Origin: Pectinatus sottacetonis
GTDB lineage: Bacteria > Bacillota > Negativicutes > Selenomonadales > Selenomonadaceae
DNA: 64,000 bases
Direction: 5' to 3'
Assembly: GCF_015732155.1 (NCBI RefSeq)
Contig: NZ_WIQK01000001.1
Coordinates: 1,064,001 to 1,128,000 of the forward strand
The position numbers were made by a program, and so were the translations under genes. How positions within the stretch are numbered: position 1 is the first letter of the stretch; every line of letters starts with the position of its first letter. Shown in pieces: positions 51,101 to 60,216 of this stretch. The notes under the pieces are model-generated. The model was not told the DNA's origin. It saw only the letters and a list, made by a program, of their open reading frames with translations, and did not search any database.

Positions 51101-52021
51101 AGGAACAACAATACTGCAGGCATTAATTTCCTCTGAAACATCAAGGTCATCGAGTTTGCCAAGCTTTTTTAACTTTTTCATGCCTATTACGGCCAGATCC
51201 ATTAAAGTCATGGGCCGCGGTGTATCATAAATACTGCTGCGGTCTTGCTGGTAGAGCATATAAGAACTTTGCAGGCTTTCTGTAAATTCGTTGCTGTCAA
51301 TAAAAACAGAATCAATAGCAGTGGTAAAAGTAGTATGACGACAGTGGTCAGACCAATAGGTATCAATAACACGTATTTCGGTTATGGTTGGATTGCGGTT
51401 TTCCTGATCGCGAAAATATTTGCGACAGAACAGAAAGTCTTCATAGCTCATGGCCAGACCTAATTTTTCGTGCAGTTTATGTATTTCAGTATCGGTCATT
51501 ATTATAAAATTTTCAAGTTGTGCAACATCTGCGGGTATGTCAGTTTTCATGGCAAGCGTATGCGGTTTTTCCATGGAGGCTTCACGGCATTCAACTTCAT
51601 TTATGCAGTATTTTTTTATCTTAGCGAAAGAATCATCATCTATGTTACCCATCAGGGCAATTATTTTAGCGGTTCTGACAAGCGGACGTTCTTTTTGTGT
51701 AATAAGCTGGACACATTGTGCTGCTGAATCAGCTGTTTGGTCAAATTGACCGGGCAGAAATTCTACTGCAAACATACGGGTGTTTTTCATATGCGGCAAA
51801 TTTTCGTCGTAAATAACATCGACAGGGGGTTCTGCAAAAATTACATTTTTGGCTTTAGTGAATTCTTCATTGGTAATATTTTCTATATCGTAACGACGAA
51901 AAATACGTACGATTCTTAAGTCGGGTATAGTAAACATACTTTTGAGATCAGCACAAAGTTTTTGTGCCGGAATATCAAAAAATCCGGGACGTTTTTCCAC
52001 ATAAATTCGTTTAACTGACAT
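48134..52021 (-). CDS. purL: Phosphoribosylformylglycinamidine synthase, single-chain PurL
   Basis: This 1295-residue enzyme makes FGAM from FGAR, glutamine and ATP in purine synthesis. The synthetase part shows ...NETHNHPTEIEPFGGAAT, NDFGAGGVAVAIGELADG and AIGGKDSMSGT. The C-terminal class-I glutaminase has catalytic C1136 in MLGICNGFQAL with H1266 and E1268 in MGHSER. Its length is that of the fused form rather than the split PurL/PurQ/PurS set. It stands alone, with GGAGG before the ATG. Upstream (52022-52260) there is no recognisable purine riboswitch. Confidence 0.95.
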   Translation of the reverse strand: MSVKRIYVEKRPGFFDIPAQKLCADLKSMFTIPDLRIVRIFRRYDIENITNEEFTKAKNVIFAEPPVDVIYDENLPHMKNTRMFAVEFLPGQFDQTADSAAQCVQLITQKERPLVRTAKIIALMGNIDDDSFAKIKKYCINEVECREASMEKPHTLAMKTDIPADVAQLENFIIMTDTEIHKLHEKLGLAMSYEDFLFCRKYFRDQENRNPTITEIRVIDTYWSDHCRHTTFTTAIDSVFIDSNEFTESLQSSYMLYQQDRSSIYDTPRPMTLMDLAVIGMKKLKKLGKLDDLDVSEEINACSIVVPAIVNGQKENWLVMFKNETHNHPTEIEPFGGAATCLGGAIRDPLSGRAYVYQAMRVTGAADPRRSLDETIEGKLPQRKITRDAAHGYSSYGNQIGLATGQVHEVYHDGFLAKRLEVGAVIGAVPQKNVVRKQPQPGDVIILVGGRTGRDGIGGATGSSKEHTVESLETCGAEVQKGNPPTERKLQRLFRDKNVSQLIKRCNDFGAGGVAVAIGELADGLYIELDRIKKKYAGLDGTELAISESQERMAVVVDKNDAPKFINYASAENLEATVVAVVTDNNRLRMVWREKTIVDISRSFLQTNGVQQHVTVKVTAPDKYKTYFSQLPSLKYGKDAVEHLWLENLQDLNVCNQKGLAEQFDSSIGAGTVLMPYGGYTQRTPAEGMAAKLPVIGGNTDTATLMSFGFDPYLLEWSPYHGAIYSIVAALAKITAMGGDYTRARLTLQEYFESLGTDPVKWGKPFAALLGALKAQHEFGTAAIGGKDSMSGTFMNLTVPPSLIAFAVCPVSVKKVISSEFKLSGNLVYVVPAHKDKAYLPLFDKLKANFTAIYNLIDSRKIYSAMSVGKGGIAATISKMCLGENIGFKFNDNISYDIPKMFGSSYGTIIIEVAKGAELSELKNTGAYLLGYTSSNPSIVYGNVTIALDTIDKAFNSPLESIFPTQIKSPVKRNIKPFSETANNNLGLEAEKVFATNSPSISPYSNRNFSKTVSMIYHAKKIISRDITIAKPKVFIPVFPGTNCEYDTQAAFERAGAKVEILVIRNLTVSTVEESVLAIEKAIQSSQIIMLPGGFSGGDEPDGSGKFIAATFRNPRIADAINKLLYQRDGLMLGICNGFQALIKLGLLPYGKIRDLDIDTPTLTYNEIGRHVSRMVQTKVVSNLSPWLSKVKLGSVHTMAVSHGEGRFFATTEVISQLRKKGQIATQYVDFEGTASMDIKYNPNGSINAIEGITSPDGRVFGKMGHSERITDDLGINVPGEKNQMIFESGVAYYR

Positions 52022-52260
52022 TATCCAGCCTCCATAATAAAATAACTACATATGTATAAGTATCCTCTGGAAAAATAGGTGCATACGCCGCATCCGTAAA
52101 TAATAGCAAACTTATATATTATAGGGGCGTGAGAACATTATTCACCTATTGGACAGAAACGATACCATAACTTATATAATAATATTTTACATTAGAAATG
52201 TTATGTTGTCTATTATATGGAAAATATTTAACTGAAAAGATAAAATTTCGATAAATTTGT
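52022..52260 (-). other. purL upstream region
   Basis: The minus-strand leader contains some short inverted segments (ATAGGTGA... CCTAT near 52128-52152) but nothing I can assign to a known riboswitch class. No ORF. Confidence 0.3.
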
Positions 52261-52314
52261 AAAGCTTTTTACTTGCAAATACACACATGGTTGTGATAGT
52301 ATATTGTCATATAA

Positions 52315-52532
52315 AAAATAGCGATGAACAAATGAGTACGATATATCGACTTTTCAGAGAAACGGCGGGTGGTGTGAGCCGTAAAAGCTGTATATTGGAA
52401 GGCTACTTGTGAGCTGTCAATAAAAAATTGACCGCTTTATCTGGCGTTACAGGATATAAAGTGAGCATTATGCTAACTAAGGTGGTACCACGGGAACAAT
52501 GTCCTCGTCCTTTTCGGACGGGGACTTTTTTT
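52315..52532 (+). promoter_or_regulatory. T-box leader, specifier apparently GCU (Ala)
   Basis: Seen in order: AATGAGTACG (stem I AGTA motif), the apical GGCGGGTGGTGTGAGCC, AAGGCTACTTGTGAGC, the T-box AAGGTGGTACCACG (52479-52492) and the terminator GTCCTCGTCC/GGACGGGGAC (52501-52525) with T7. Aligning NNN-ACY-TNTGAGC as in other T-boxes puts GCT (52402-52404) in the specifier position, which means uncharged tRNA-Ala would allow read-through. The specifier call is by alignment from memory and less sure than the T-box itself. Confidence 0.88.
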
Positions 52533-52654
52533 ATCTTTTTTTATTAGATATTCGCGAATAAGATAGTACAAGTTCTAAATATTTTTAAAGTGGTTTATAG
52601 AAAATTTCAGAAAGTGCAGCTGAAATGATGATTTTGTAAAGGGAGAAATTTATT

Positions 52655-53134
52655 ATGAAAGAGTTATTAAAACTTTTAGAACATGACGCTCGCCGTTCGG
52701 TAAAAGAACTGGCAGTAATGCTGGATAAATCTGAATATGAGATTGAAGATGCAATAAAAAAGCTGGAAGATAATAAGGTAATAATGAGCTATAATACACT
52801 GATTGACTGGGAAAAAGCCGGAGATCACACGGTAACATCTATCATAGAAGTAAATGTTTCACCGCAGCGGGAAGTAGGGTTTGATGCCATTGCAGAAAGA
52901 ATATACCGTTTTGATGAAGTAAAAACGGTATATTTGATGTCGGGTAGTTTTGATCTGCTGGTGATAATTGAAGGGCAATCTCTGAATAAAGTTGCTGATT
53001 TTGTAGCACGTCGCTTATCAACGATAGAAGGCGTCACTTCGACACGCAGTCATTTTATGCTCAAGGCCTATAAAAAAGACGGCACAATAATGGATGATAA
53101 GGAAAATGACCGCAGGCTGGTGATGACACCATGA
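52655..53134 (+). CDS. Lrp/AsnC-family regulator behind the T-box
   Basis: This 159-residue protein has the HTH (LLEHDARRSVKELAVMLDKSEYEIEDAIKKLED) and a RAM domain (VTSIIEVNVSP..., VYLMSGSFDLLVIIEG). GGGAG lies 10 bases before the ATG. It overlaps the aminotransferase gene by 4 bases, and both sit behind a T-box, so both are raised when a given tRNA is uncharged. It may fine-tune the aminotransferase according to its amino acid. Confidence 0.9.
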   Translation: MKELLKLLEHDARRSVKELAVMLDKSEYEIEDAIKKLEDNKVIMSYNTLIDWEKAGDHTVTSIIEVNVSPQREVGFDAIAERIYRFDEVKTVYLMSGSFDLLVIIEGQSLNKVADFVARRLSTIEGVTSTRSHFMLKAYKKDGTIMDDKENDRRLVMTP

Positions 53135-54300
53135 ATAAATGGCAGCATAAGACTTCTGATTTAGTTAACAAAGTACCGCCTTCCGGGATTAGAAAGTTCT
53201 TTGATGTCGCGGCAAAGATGGATGATATAATAACTTTGGGAATAGGCGAACCTGACTTTGTGACGCCATGGCATATTCGTGAGAGCTGTGTTTACGGATT
53301 AGAAAAAGGATATACTTCTTATTCTACCAATAAGGGAATGCTGCCCTTACGGCAGGAGATAGCAAATTTATATAAAAAAAATTATGCTATAGAATATGAT
53401 CCGGCTGAAGAAATAATTGTCACTGTCGGAGTAAGCGAAGCCGTTGATCTGGCTATGCGGGCAGTCATAAATCCTGGAGATGAGGTGCTGATTCCTGAGC
53501 CTTGCTATGTTTCGTATAAGTCCTGCGTGATTTTGGCAGGAGGCAGACCGGTACCTGTACCTACAACAATAGAAAATGAATTCCGTGTCACAGCAGATGA
53601 TTTGGAAAAATATGTTACAAATAAGACAAAGATGCTTTTAATAGGATATCCCAATAATCCTACCGGGACTGTTTTGACCAGGGATGAACTGAATGGGCTG
53701 GCAGAATTTGCCCAAAAATACGATCTTATAGTTTTATCTGATGAAATATATGGTGATTTAACATATGGCGGAATGAAACATGTCTGTTTTTCAACTCTCC
53801 CAGGAATGAAAGATCGTACAATTGTTTTTAATGGATTTTCTAAAGCATATGCAATGACTGGCTGGCGGCTGGGATATGCTTTGGCTAATCCTGTGTTTAT
53901 AGAAGCCATGAATAAAATTCACCAGTATACTATGCTCTGTGCACCGGTTACTGCACAAGTCGCTGGTATAGAGGCTCTGCAGAATGGGGAAAACAGCATG
54001 CATAAGATGATCCATGAGTATGACAGGCGGCGGCATCTCATTTATGAAGGATTCTGCAGGATGGGTTTGAAAACATTTGAACCTAAAGGAGCTTTTTATA
54101 TATTCCCCAATATTGAAAGTACAGGATTATCCTCAGAACAGTTTGTTGAGGAATTATTAAAACGAGAACATGTAGCAGCTATTCCGGGAAATGCTTTTGG
54201 TGAAAGCGGGGAAGGTTTTATTCGCTGTTCGTATGCTACGTCTATTGATAAAATAGCGGAGGCATTGAATCGGATAGAAAACTTTTTGCAACATTTATGA
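53131..54300 (+). CDS. Class I/II aminotransferase (AraT/PatA-like, possibly alanine-forming)
   Basis: This 389-residue PLP enzyme has ITLGIGEPDF at the start, YPNNPTG near 175-182, the catalytic lysine in FNGFSKAYAMTGWRLGY (S-K), and the arginine in FIRCSYATS. The I-x-L-G-I-G-E-P-D-F group includes aromatic, N-acetyl-diaminopimelate and alanine aminotransferases. The upstream Ala-like T-box specifier would suggest alanine; that is inference only. It overlaps the Lrp gene by 4 bases and ends at a good terminator. Confidence 0.9.
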   Translation: MNKWQHKTSDLVNKVPPSGIRKFFDVAAKMDDIITLGIGEPDFVTPWHIRESCVYGLEKGYTSYSTNKGMLPLRQEIANLYKKNYAIEYDPAEEIIVTVGVSEAVDLAMRAVINPGDEVLIPEPCYVSYKSCVILAGGRPVPVPTTIENEFRVTADDLEKYVTNKTKMLLIGYPNNPTGTVLTRDELNGLAEFAQKYDLIVLSDEIYGDLTYGGMKHVCFSTLPGMKDRTIVFNGFSKAYAMTGWRLGYALANPVFIEAMNKIHQYTMLCAPVTAQVAGIEALQNGENSMHKMIHEYDRRRHLIYEGFCRMGLKTFEPKGAFYIFPNIESTGLSSEQFVEELLKREHVAAIPGNAFGESGEGFIRCSYATSIDKIAEALNRIENFLQHL

Positions 54301-54308
54301 TTATATGG

Positions 54309-54352
54309 AAAAATACAGCCCTTGGCTTAAAGAGCCGGGGGCTGTATTTTGC
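54309..54352 (+). terminator. Terminator after the aminotransferase
   Basis: AAAATACAGCCC (54310-54321) pairs with GGGCTGTATTTT (54339-54350), with inner GGCT/AGCC. Confidence 0.85.
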
Positions 54353-54512
54353 GTAAATGTATTTTTATGAAATTAATGGATATATATAGTTTTATCATGA
54401 CTTCTTACATTGTATTTCATAAAATGATGTAAAAATAAATTACGGTTGAAGATAAATGGCTGACTTTATTTGTTTTGGGGATAGTTTAATAAAGCTGCTC
54501 ATAATACAATAC

Positions 54513-54920
54513 TTAAATGTTTTCCTTAAGGGCCATTTGTGTAGTCTGACATGGTTGTTCAATGTGCGTGGTTGTAACCGGGTGATTATTGGCATCCACA
54601 ATAACAACTTTGGGTTTTAATGTGCGGGCTTCAGTCTCATTCATAAGGGCATAAGCAATGATGATGATAGTGTCACCTATAGCTGCTTTACGGGCAGCAG
54701 CTCCATTTAAGCAGATAATACCGCTGTCCTTTTTACCGGCTATTACATAAGTTTCCAGACGGGCACCATTATTATTATTTACTATCTGTACTCGTTCACC
54801 TGGTAGTATTCCTGCCAGTTCCATGAGCGTTTCATCGATAATTATGCTTCCCACATAAGAAAGATCAGCCTGGGTGACGATGGCACGATGTATTTTTCCA
54901 TGAAACATATTATATATCAT
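54513..54920 (-). CDS. panD: Aspartate 1-decarboxylase
   Basis: This 135-residue proenzyme makes beta-alanine for pantothenate. G24-S25 (L-S-Y-V-G-S-I) is the self-cleavage site that yields the pyruvoyl group. M-F-H-G-K-I-H-R and N-G-A-A-A-R-K-A are family motifs. It is slightly longer than usual at the C-terminus. Its ATG shares a base with the panC stop (TAATG), so the genes are coupled. Confidence 0.95.
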   Translation of the reverse strand: MIYNMFHGKIHRAIVTQADLSYVGSIIIDETLMELAGILPGERVQIVNNNNGARLETYVIAGKKDSGIICLNGAAARKAAIGDTIIIIAYALMNETEARTLKPKVVIVDANNHPVTTTHIEQPCQTTQMALKENI

Positions 54921-55774
54921 TATTCTGCCTCCAGAATTATGTTGTCAATGAGCCTGGTTTCACCAAATTTAACAGCTACAGCGAGTAAAACAGGCTGAGT
55001 AATCGTTGTTGGTACAGGGACTAATCCAGGCAACCCGTATAGCTCCACATAATCTATATGGCTCAGAGGCTCAGCAGCTATCATTGAGGTTACTGCTGAT
55101 ATAAGCGTCTGAGGACGGCGCTCTCCTACGGTAAATAGTTTTTTGGCATACTGCAGGCTTTTATATAATACCACAGCAGCTTTCCGCTGTTCACTAGTCA
55201 AATATGTGTTACGGGAACTTTTTGCTAGTCCGTCACTTTCACGGATGATGGGCATTATCCGTAATTGTACAGGGAAAAATAAATCTTTAACCATTTTTTT
55301 TAGGACTTCAACCTGCTGGGCATCTTTTTGTCCAAAATAAGCTTTATCAGGGTTAATAATATGGAATAACTTGGTTATAATAGTAGCTACTCCGCGAAAA
55401 TGAATAGGTCTGGTTCGGCCACACAGAACTTTTACAATATTGCCAGTGACTTCTACCCAAGTCATATCATTGCTAGGATAGAGTTCTTTTGGTTTAGGAG
55501 AAAAAATTATATCAGCACCGGCAGTATCGGCAGTCTGGCAGTCTTTTGTTAAATTTCGGGGATATTTTTCGTAATCTTCGTTGGGCCCAAACTGGGTAGG
55601 GTTAACAAATATACTAACAACAGTCAAGTCGTTTTCTTTGTGGCATGCAGTGATAAGTGAGGCGTGTCCTTCATGCAGTGCGCCCATCGTTGGAACGAGG
55701 CCTATTGATTTTCCATTATGGTGAGCGGAGTTAAGCAGGTTTTTTAACTCTAATATAGATTTGCATAGAATCAA
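54920..55774 (-). CDS. panC: Pantothenate synthetase
   Basis: Translation most likely starts at TTG 55774, behind AAGGAGAG with 7-base spacing. This gives 284 residues, the normal PanC length; the ATG at 55813 would add 13 untypical residues. Seen: [14 protein letters not shown] (the H-I-G-H-like motif), [22 protein letters not shown] and [12 protein letters not shown] (KMSKS-like). It joins pantoate and beta-alanine. panD follows. No panB is near. The leader has a conserved motif shared with panF and a terminator. Confidence 0.95.
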   Translation of the reverse strand: MILCKSILELKNLLNSAHHNGKSIGLVPTMGALHEGHASLITACHKENDLTVVSIFVNPTQFGPNEDYEKYPRNLTKDCQTADTAGADIIFSPKPKELYPSNDMTWVEVTGNIVKVLCGRTRPIHFRGVATIITKLFHIINPDKAYFGQKDAQQVEVLKKMVKDLFFPVQLRIMPIIRESDGLAKSSRNTYLTSEQRKAAVVLYKSLQYAKKLFTVGERRPQTLISAVTSMIAAEPLSHIDYVELYGLPGLVPVPTTITQPVLLAVAVKFGETRLIDNIILEAE

Positions 55775-55828
55775 GGTATATCTCTCCTTAAAGGTGTATT
55801 TTGTAACAAACAAAGAAGAGAAAGATAA

Positions 55829-55857
55829 TAAAAAAAACGCACTGTGAGAAAAGTGCG
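55829..55857 (-). terminator. Attenuator terminator of panCD
   Basis: CGCAC (55838-55842) and GTGCG (55853-55857) form the stem; on the minus strand a T8 run follows. CACTGTGA at 55840-55847 can instead pair with TCACAGTG at 55884-55891 in the upstream motif, which would break this hairpin. Confidence 0.65.
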
Positions 55858-55863
55858 CAAATA

Positions 55864-55904
55864 TCCTTTGCTATTCGTCTCGGTCACAGTGATCCAAGCG
55901 ATAT
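55864..55904 (-). promoter_or_regulatory. Conserved leader motif of panCD (shared with yhdT-panF)
   Basis: On the minus strand: ATATCGCTTGGATC, ACTGTG, ACCGA, ten bases, AAAGGA. The panF leader (515-552) has ATATCTGCTTGGATC, TTT, ACCGA, nine bases, AAAGGA. Both copies stand between a promoter and a terminator ahead of pantothenate genes. It is a candidate ligand-binding RNA; known membership (for example the pan motif) needs a covariance search. Confidence 0.55.
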
Positions 55905-55978
55905 TATGTATAATATTTGAATAAGCAGCTGTGATACAGTTCATGAGATACTGTTCATCTTATGCTTGTTACTCGCAT

Positions 55979-56007
55979 ATAATAGCATAGATAAAATATC
56001 TATGCAA
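55979..56007 (-). promoter_or_regulatory. panCD promoter with palindrome filling the spacer
   Basis: On the minus strand TTGCAT (56007-56002), a 17-base spacer and TATTAT (55984-55979). The perfect palindrome GCATAGATA-aaa-TATCTATGC (55985-56005) lies between the two hexamers, overlapping the -35, an ideal repressor site. Confidence 0.6.
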
Positions 56008-56234
56008 ACATTTTATACTGTTTTTTATATTGAAACTGTAGATTTTTTATACTATAATTATATATATTTAAATATTTATAAGCAATGAAGCTTCGAAACT
56101 TATTACAATAATACATTTAGAGTAAAAACTGCCAAACTGTCAGATATGCTGTTTTGTGCAGTATGTGTTTGACAGATAATGAATGTGTTAGTAATAAATG
56201 TTTTGGAGCCTTTTTGTTTTTAGGAGGCTTGTGT

Positions 56235-57692
56235 ATGGGAAAACGATATGGTCTTATTTTAGGAATATTGATTTTGGGAATAATATTATTTTTACCTACA
56301 CCGGATGGTTTGTCTATAGCCGGGCAGAGAATTCTTGGTATATTGATATTTTCTGTGGTGATTTGGATGACAGAGGCAGTTTCTTATCCAGTAAGCTCAG
56401 TGATTATTGTTTTATTAATGGCATTTTTGCTGGGATTTTCACCTGATCCGTCTAATCCGGTAAAGATGCTGGGAACATCGCATGCATTGAAATATGCTTT
56501 ATCTGGTTTTAGTACAAATGCCGTGACACTGGTCGGCGGAGCTATGTTCATTGCGGTAGCAATGGTCAAAACGGGACTTGATGAGCGAATTGCTTTGGTT
56601 ATTTTATCAAGGATAGGCACAAAAACAAACAGAGTGTTAATAGGTGTAATAGCAGTTGGGTTTATTCTAAGCTTTTTTGTTCCAAGTACTACAGCCAGAG
56701 TTTCCTGCATGGTTCCTATAATATTGGGTATTATTAATTCTTTTGGTGTTTCAAAGAACAGTCGTTTTGCTGCTGTGATGATGATAGCGGTAGCGCAGGC
56801 AGACAGTATCTGGAATGTGGGTATAAAAACGGCCGCCGCGCAGAATATGATTGCACTGAATTTTATAGAAAAACAGCTGGGATATTATATAAGCTGGGGC
56901 GAATGGTTTATTGCAGCGGCACCTTTTGCTGCAATTATGTCCGTGGTACTGTACTTTATTTTACTTAAATTGATACCACCAGAAACTAAGGAAATAGCCG
57001 GAGGAAAAGAAGCTGTAGCGAAAGCTTTACAAAAATTAGGCCCTATGTCAACCGATGAAAAAAAACTGATGGTTATATCATTGGGGATGCTGTTTTTATG
57101 GTCTACAGAAAAAATTCTTCATCCACTTGATACGACTACAATAACTATTCTGGCAGTTGCGGTTATGATGCTGCCCGGCATTGGTATTATGGATTGGAAA
57201 TATGTGCAGAACCGTATAAGTTGGGGGACATTGATGTTATTTGGCACAGGAATAAGCCTTGGTTCAACAATATTATCGACAAAGGCAGCACACTGGATCG
57301 CAGGGGGTATAGTAAATAAGCTGGATTTATATACTATGACAGCATTTGGCATATTAGCAGTTTTGAGTATATTTTTAATTGTTATACATTTGGGATTTGC
57401 CAGTGCTACAGCATTGTCGGCAGCGATGATTCCCATAATGATATCTATACTGCAGGGTGTTAACCAGCATCAGGCAATCAACGTTGTTGGAATGACAATG
57501 ATATTGCAGTATGTAATATGTTTTGGTTTTATACTGCCGGTTAATGCACCGCAGAATATGGTCGTTTTCAGTACGGATACCGTTACTGCACGTGACTTTA
57601 TTCGCACTGGTATTCCCATAACAATAGCAGCCTATCTACTCATTTTATTAATGGCGGCAACTTATTGGAAATGGCTGGGAATTATATTATAA
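56235..57692 (+). CDS. DASS/SLC13-family anion transporter
   Basis: From the ATG at 56235 (AGGAGG 7 bases upstream; the in-frame ATG at 56154 has none) the protein is 485 residues with about 11-12 membrane segments. It has the SLC13 pattern: WMTEAVSYPVSSVIIVLL, FFVPSTTARVSCMVPI (N/S-T-T motif), and near the end FGFILPVNAPQNMVVF. Such proteins carry dicarboxylates, citrate or sulfate with sodium; in an anaerobe, succinate, malate or tartrate exchange is plausible. It stands alone. Confidence 0.88.
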   Translation: MGKRYGLILGILILGIILFLPTPDGLSIAGQRILGILIFSVVIWMTEAVSYPVSSVIIVLLMAFLLGFSPDPSNPVKMLGTSHALKYALSGFSTNAVTLVGGAMFIAVAMVKTGLDERIALVILSRIGTKTNRVLIGVIAVGFILSFFVPSTTARVSCMVPIILGIINSFGVSKNSRFAAVMMIAVAQADSIWNVGIKTAAAQNMIALNFIEKQLGYYISWGEWFIAAAPFAAIMSVVLYFILLKLIPPETKEIAGGKEAVAKALQKLGPMSTDEKKLMVISLGMLFLWSTEKILHPLDTTTITILAVAVMMLPGIGIMDWKYVQNRISWGTLMLFGTGISLGSTILSTKAAHWIAGGIVNKLDLYTMTAFGILAVLSIFLIVIHLGFASATALSAAMIPIMISILQGVNQHQAINVVGMTMILQYVICFGFILPVNAPQNMVVFSTDTVTARDFIRTGIPITIAAYLLILLMAATYWKWLGIIL

Positions 57693-58299
57693 TTGTTTAT
57701 CTTTAATGACTGTTATATGAATGATATTAGATTTATAAACTATAACTATTATGGCACTATTGCATGAATGAGCATAAATCTTATAAAGACGCAATTTATT
57801 ATCATTAAATATTTCCCTGTTTTTTAAGGAAAGATAAAATGGCAAAACTGCTTATTTATGATGGATTTATGTGTTATAAGCTTTCATAAAATAGTTTATA
57901 AATAAAAATGCATTGTATAACAGTCATTTTTTTATAATATGAAGCTCGTAAAAGGATTAATTTCATGGATAATGATAAAAAATATTAAAAACAACTTATA
58001 AAATAGAAATAATAGTTCTAACATCTTATGTAAAAAAACAAATAATTCATACTGATATTATAAACATTGTAAGGAAATTTTATTAAATAATAAGTATACT
58101 AATGAAAATAGTTTTAAAACATAAAAAATAATAATTGTTAATTTTTTTTAAAAAAAGTTTTTAGAAAAAATATTTATTCATAAAAACTGAAAATATATAT
58201 TGACAAGTATGTGCTAATAAACTATTATTTATTTAAATTATACTAATATTCAGATTCATAACAAGGATGTATAAAGAGTAAAATAAGGGAGATAATATT
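57693..58299 (+). other. Long A+T-rich gap with the chemoreceptor promoter
   Basis: No gene is seen in 607 bases. TTGACA (58200-58205), a 17-base spacer and TATTAT (58223-58228) form a promoter for the following receptor gene. No sigma-28 (TAAA...GCCGATAA) motif was found. Confidence 0.5.
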
Positions 58300-60021
58300 T
58301 TGAATTATTTACAAAGCCTTAAAGTAAAGGGAAGAATAGTTTTTTTACTTTCAATTTTATTAGCTGCTCTAGTATGCATAGGGTTAATAGGCTATTATTT
58401 TTTGCATGAAGCAAATATAAGTGCAGACAAAATGTATAAAGAAAAATTATTGGCAGTACAGTGGATTAATGACTGCAGAGTTCATCCCCGCAAAATTGAA
58501 TCAGATATGTATGAAATAATGCTAACATCTGATGCAAATAACAGACAGTCATTAATTGATGATATGAAAGATAGAAATAAAAAATTTACTACCAGTTTTG
58601 AAAAACTTGCCAAGCTGCCACTAGATAACGCAAACAGGCAGGAAATAGATAAGATAAAGCTTGATTTAAGGCAATATAATGATATCAATAATAATACCGT
58701 AGAGTTGGTGCGTCAGGACAAGACATCACAAGCGTATACATATTATAAAGCTAATGGCGCAGCAGTAATTGAAAGTTTTAATAACGAACTAATTAAACTG
58801 GCAGCTTCGATGGACAAATCAGCCCAGGAAATGAATAAGGAAAATGAAGATAAATTTGTACTAGCCAATACATTATTCATTGTAATAGTAATAGTTTCTG
58901 TGATTTTAGGAATATTGCTGGGCTGGATAATTGTAAAACAGATTACAGAACGTTTGGCAGAAACTGTAGCCTTTTTGAAAGTTTTAGCAGTGGGGGATTT
59001 TTCACAAAAGATAGCGCAAGAACATTTATACGATAAAAGTGAATTTGGTGATGTTGCAAGGGCTGTTGATGCAATGAGCAAGGGGATAAGGCAGCTTATT
59101 AAAAGACTGTCAGATTCCTCAACACAGCTTGCTTCATCTTCACAGGAACTGACAGCTAGTGCTGAACAATCAGCTCAAGCATCCAATCAAGTGGCTGGTT
59201 CTGTTACCGAAGTAGCCCATGCAGCGGAAAAACAGCTTGAAGTTATAGGCAATGCCAATAATATTGTACAGCAGATTTCTACTGCTATATCGCAGGCAGC
59301 TTCAAATGCCCAGACGGTCTCAAGCTACGCTGACCAGACTGCAGAAGCAGCCAATAGTGGAGAAGTGAATATAAAGAAGGCTGTTGACCAGATGCAGCTT
59401 ATTGAAGAAAAAACGATTAATACAGCAGGTGTAGTTGATGAGCTGGAAGATAAATCAAAACAAATAGGTCAAATAGTAGATGTTATTTCTAATATTGCCG
59501 GGCAAACAAATTTGCTGGCCTTAAATGCAGCAATAGAAGCAGCTAGAGCAGGAGAAGCAGGTAAGGGATTTGCTGTAGTAGCAGAAGAAGTAAGAAAGCT
59601 GGCTGAACAGTCACAGGAAGCAGCTAAACAAATAACAGAATTGATAACACAAGTGCAGACAAAGACTGACGATGCGGTTATATATATGTCAGCGACTAAA
59701 GAACAGGTCAATGCCGGGACTAATATTGTATCAGGAGCAGGTAAGAGTTTCGAAACTATATTGCACATGGTTCGTGATATGACAGCACAGATACGTAACA
59801 TATCCGCTGGTATTGAAGAAATTACTGGTAATATCCATAATGTAGTAACAGCTGTTGGTGATATTGATAGCCAAAGTAAAAAAGCTTCCGGGGAAAGCCA
59901 GAATATTTCTGCCGCCACGCAGCAGCAATCTGCCTCTACAGAAGAAATAGCATCAGCCAGCCAGCATTTAGCAAAAATGGCAGAAGAACTTCAAAATGCT
60001 ATTCGAAAGTTTAAAATATAA
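58300..60021 (+). CDS. Methyl-accepting chemotaxis protein
   Basis: This 573-residue receptor has membrane helices at about 12-33 and 188-212 around a four-helix-bundle-type periplasmic domain, then HAMP. The signalling hairpin tip is [18 protein letters not shown] (about 405-422) with [18 protein letters not shown] after it. It starts at TTG behind GGGAG. A terminator follows. The ligand is unknown. It shows that the organism has chemotaxis and thus probably flagella. Confidence 0.94.
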   Translation: MNYLQSLKVKGRIVFLLSILLAALVCIGLIGYYFLHEANISADKMYKEKLLAVQWINDCRVHPRKIESDMYEIMLTSDANNRQSLIDDMKDRNKKFTTSFEKLAKLPLDNANRQEIDKIKLDLRQYNDINNNTVELVRQDKTSQAYTYYKANGAAVIESFNNELIKLAASMDKSAQEMNKENEDKFVLANTLFIVIVIVSVILGILLGWIIVKQITERLAETVAFLKVLAVGDFSQKIAQEHLYDKSEFGDVARAVDAMSKGIRQLIKRLSDSSTQLASSSQELTASAEQSAQASNQVAGSVTEVAHAAEKQLEVIGNANNIVQQISTAISQAASNAQTVSSYADQTAEAANSGEVNIKKAVDQMQLIEEKTINTAGVVDELEDKSKQIGQIVDVISNIAGQTNLLALNAAIEAARAGEAGKGFAVVAEEVRKLAEQSQEAAKQITELITQVQTKTDDAVIYMSATKEQVNAGTNIVSGAGKSFETILHMVRDMTAQIRNISAGIEEITGNIHNVVTAVGDIDSQSKKASGESQNISAATQQQSASTEEIASASQHLAKMAEELQNAIRKFKI

Positions 60022-60145
60022 TTTTTGCCCAAAAATAAAAAAGATACTGAATGGAATGTAAGCCATTAGTATTTTACTGTCTTCATAATGATGGCAGTCG
60101 TATGATAATAGTGTTCATTTACTACCTCTAGATATGTAATTAAAA

Positions 60146-60205
60146 TAAAACAGCATTTGTTTTACTATGGTTAAAAAACAGTAAAACAAATGCTGTTTTA
60201 TTTGG
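60146..60205. terminator. Bidirectional terminator between the chemoreceptor and the XRE gene
   Basis: AAAACAGCATTTGTTTTACT (60147-60166) pairs with its complement ending at 60199, around a 13-base loop, with T- and A-rich flanks. Confidence 0.8.
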
Positions 60206-60216
60206 AAAATAAGTAA

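Noticed and set aside
52022-52260. Possible purine or PRPP riboswitch before purL
   Set aside because: GTTTCTGTCC resembles the purine J2/3 sequence, but the other conserved loops and the closing stem could not be found.
59469-59918. 149-codon minus-strand frame inside the chemoreceptor
   Set aside because: Antisense shadow arising from the repetitive A/Q/E-rich signalling domain.
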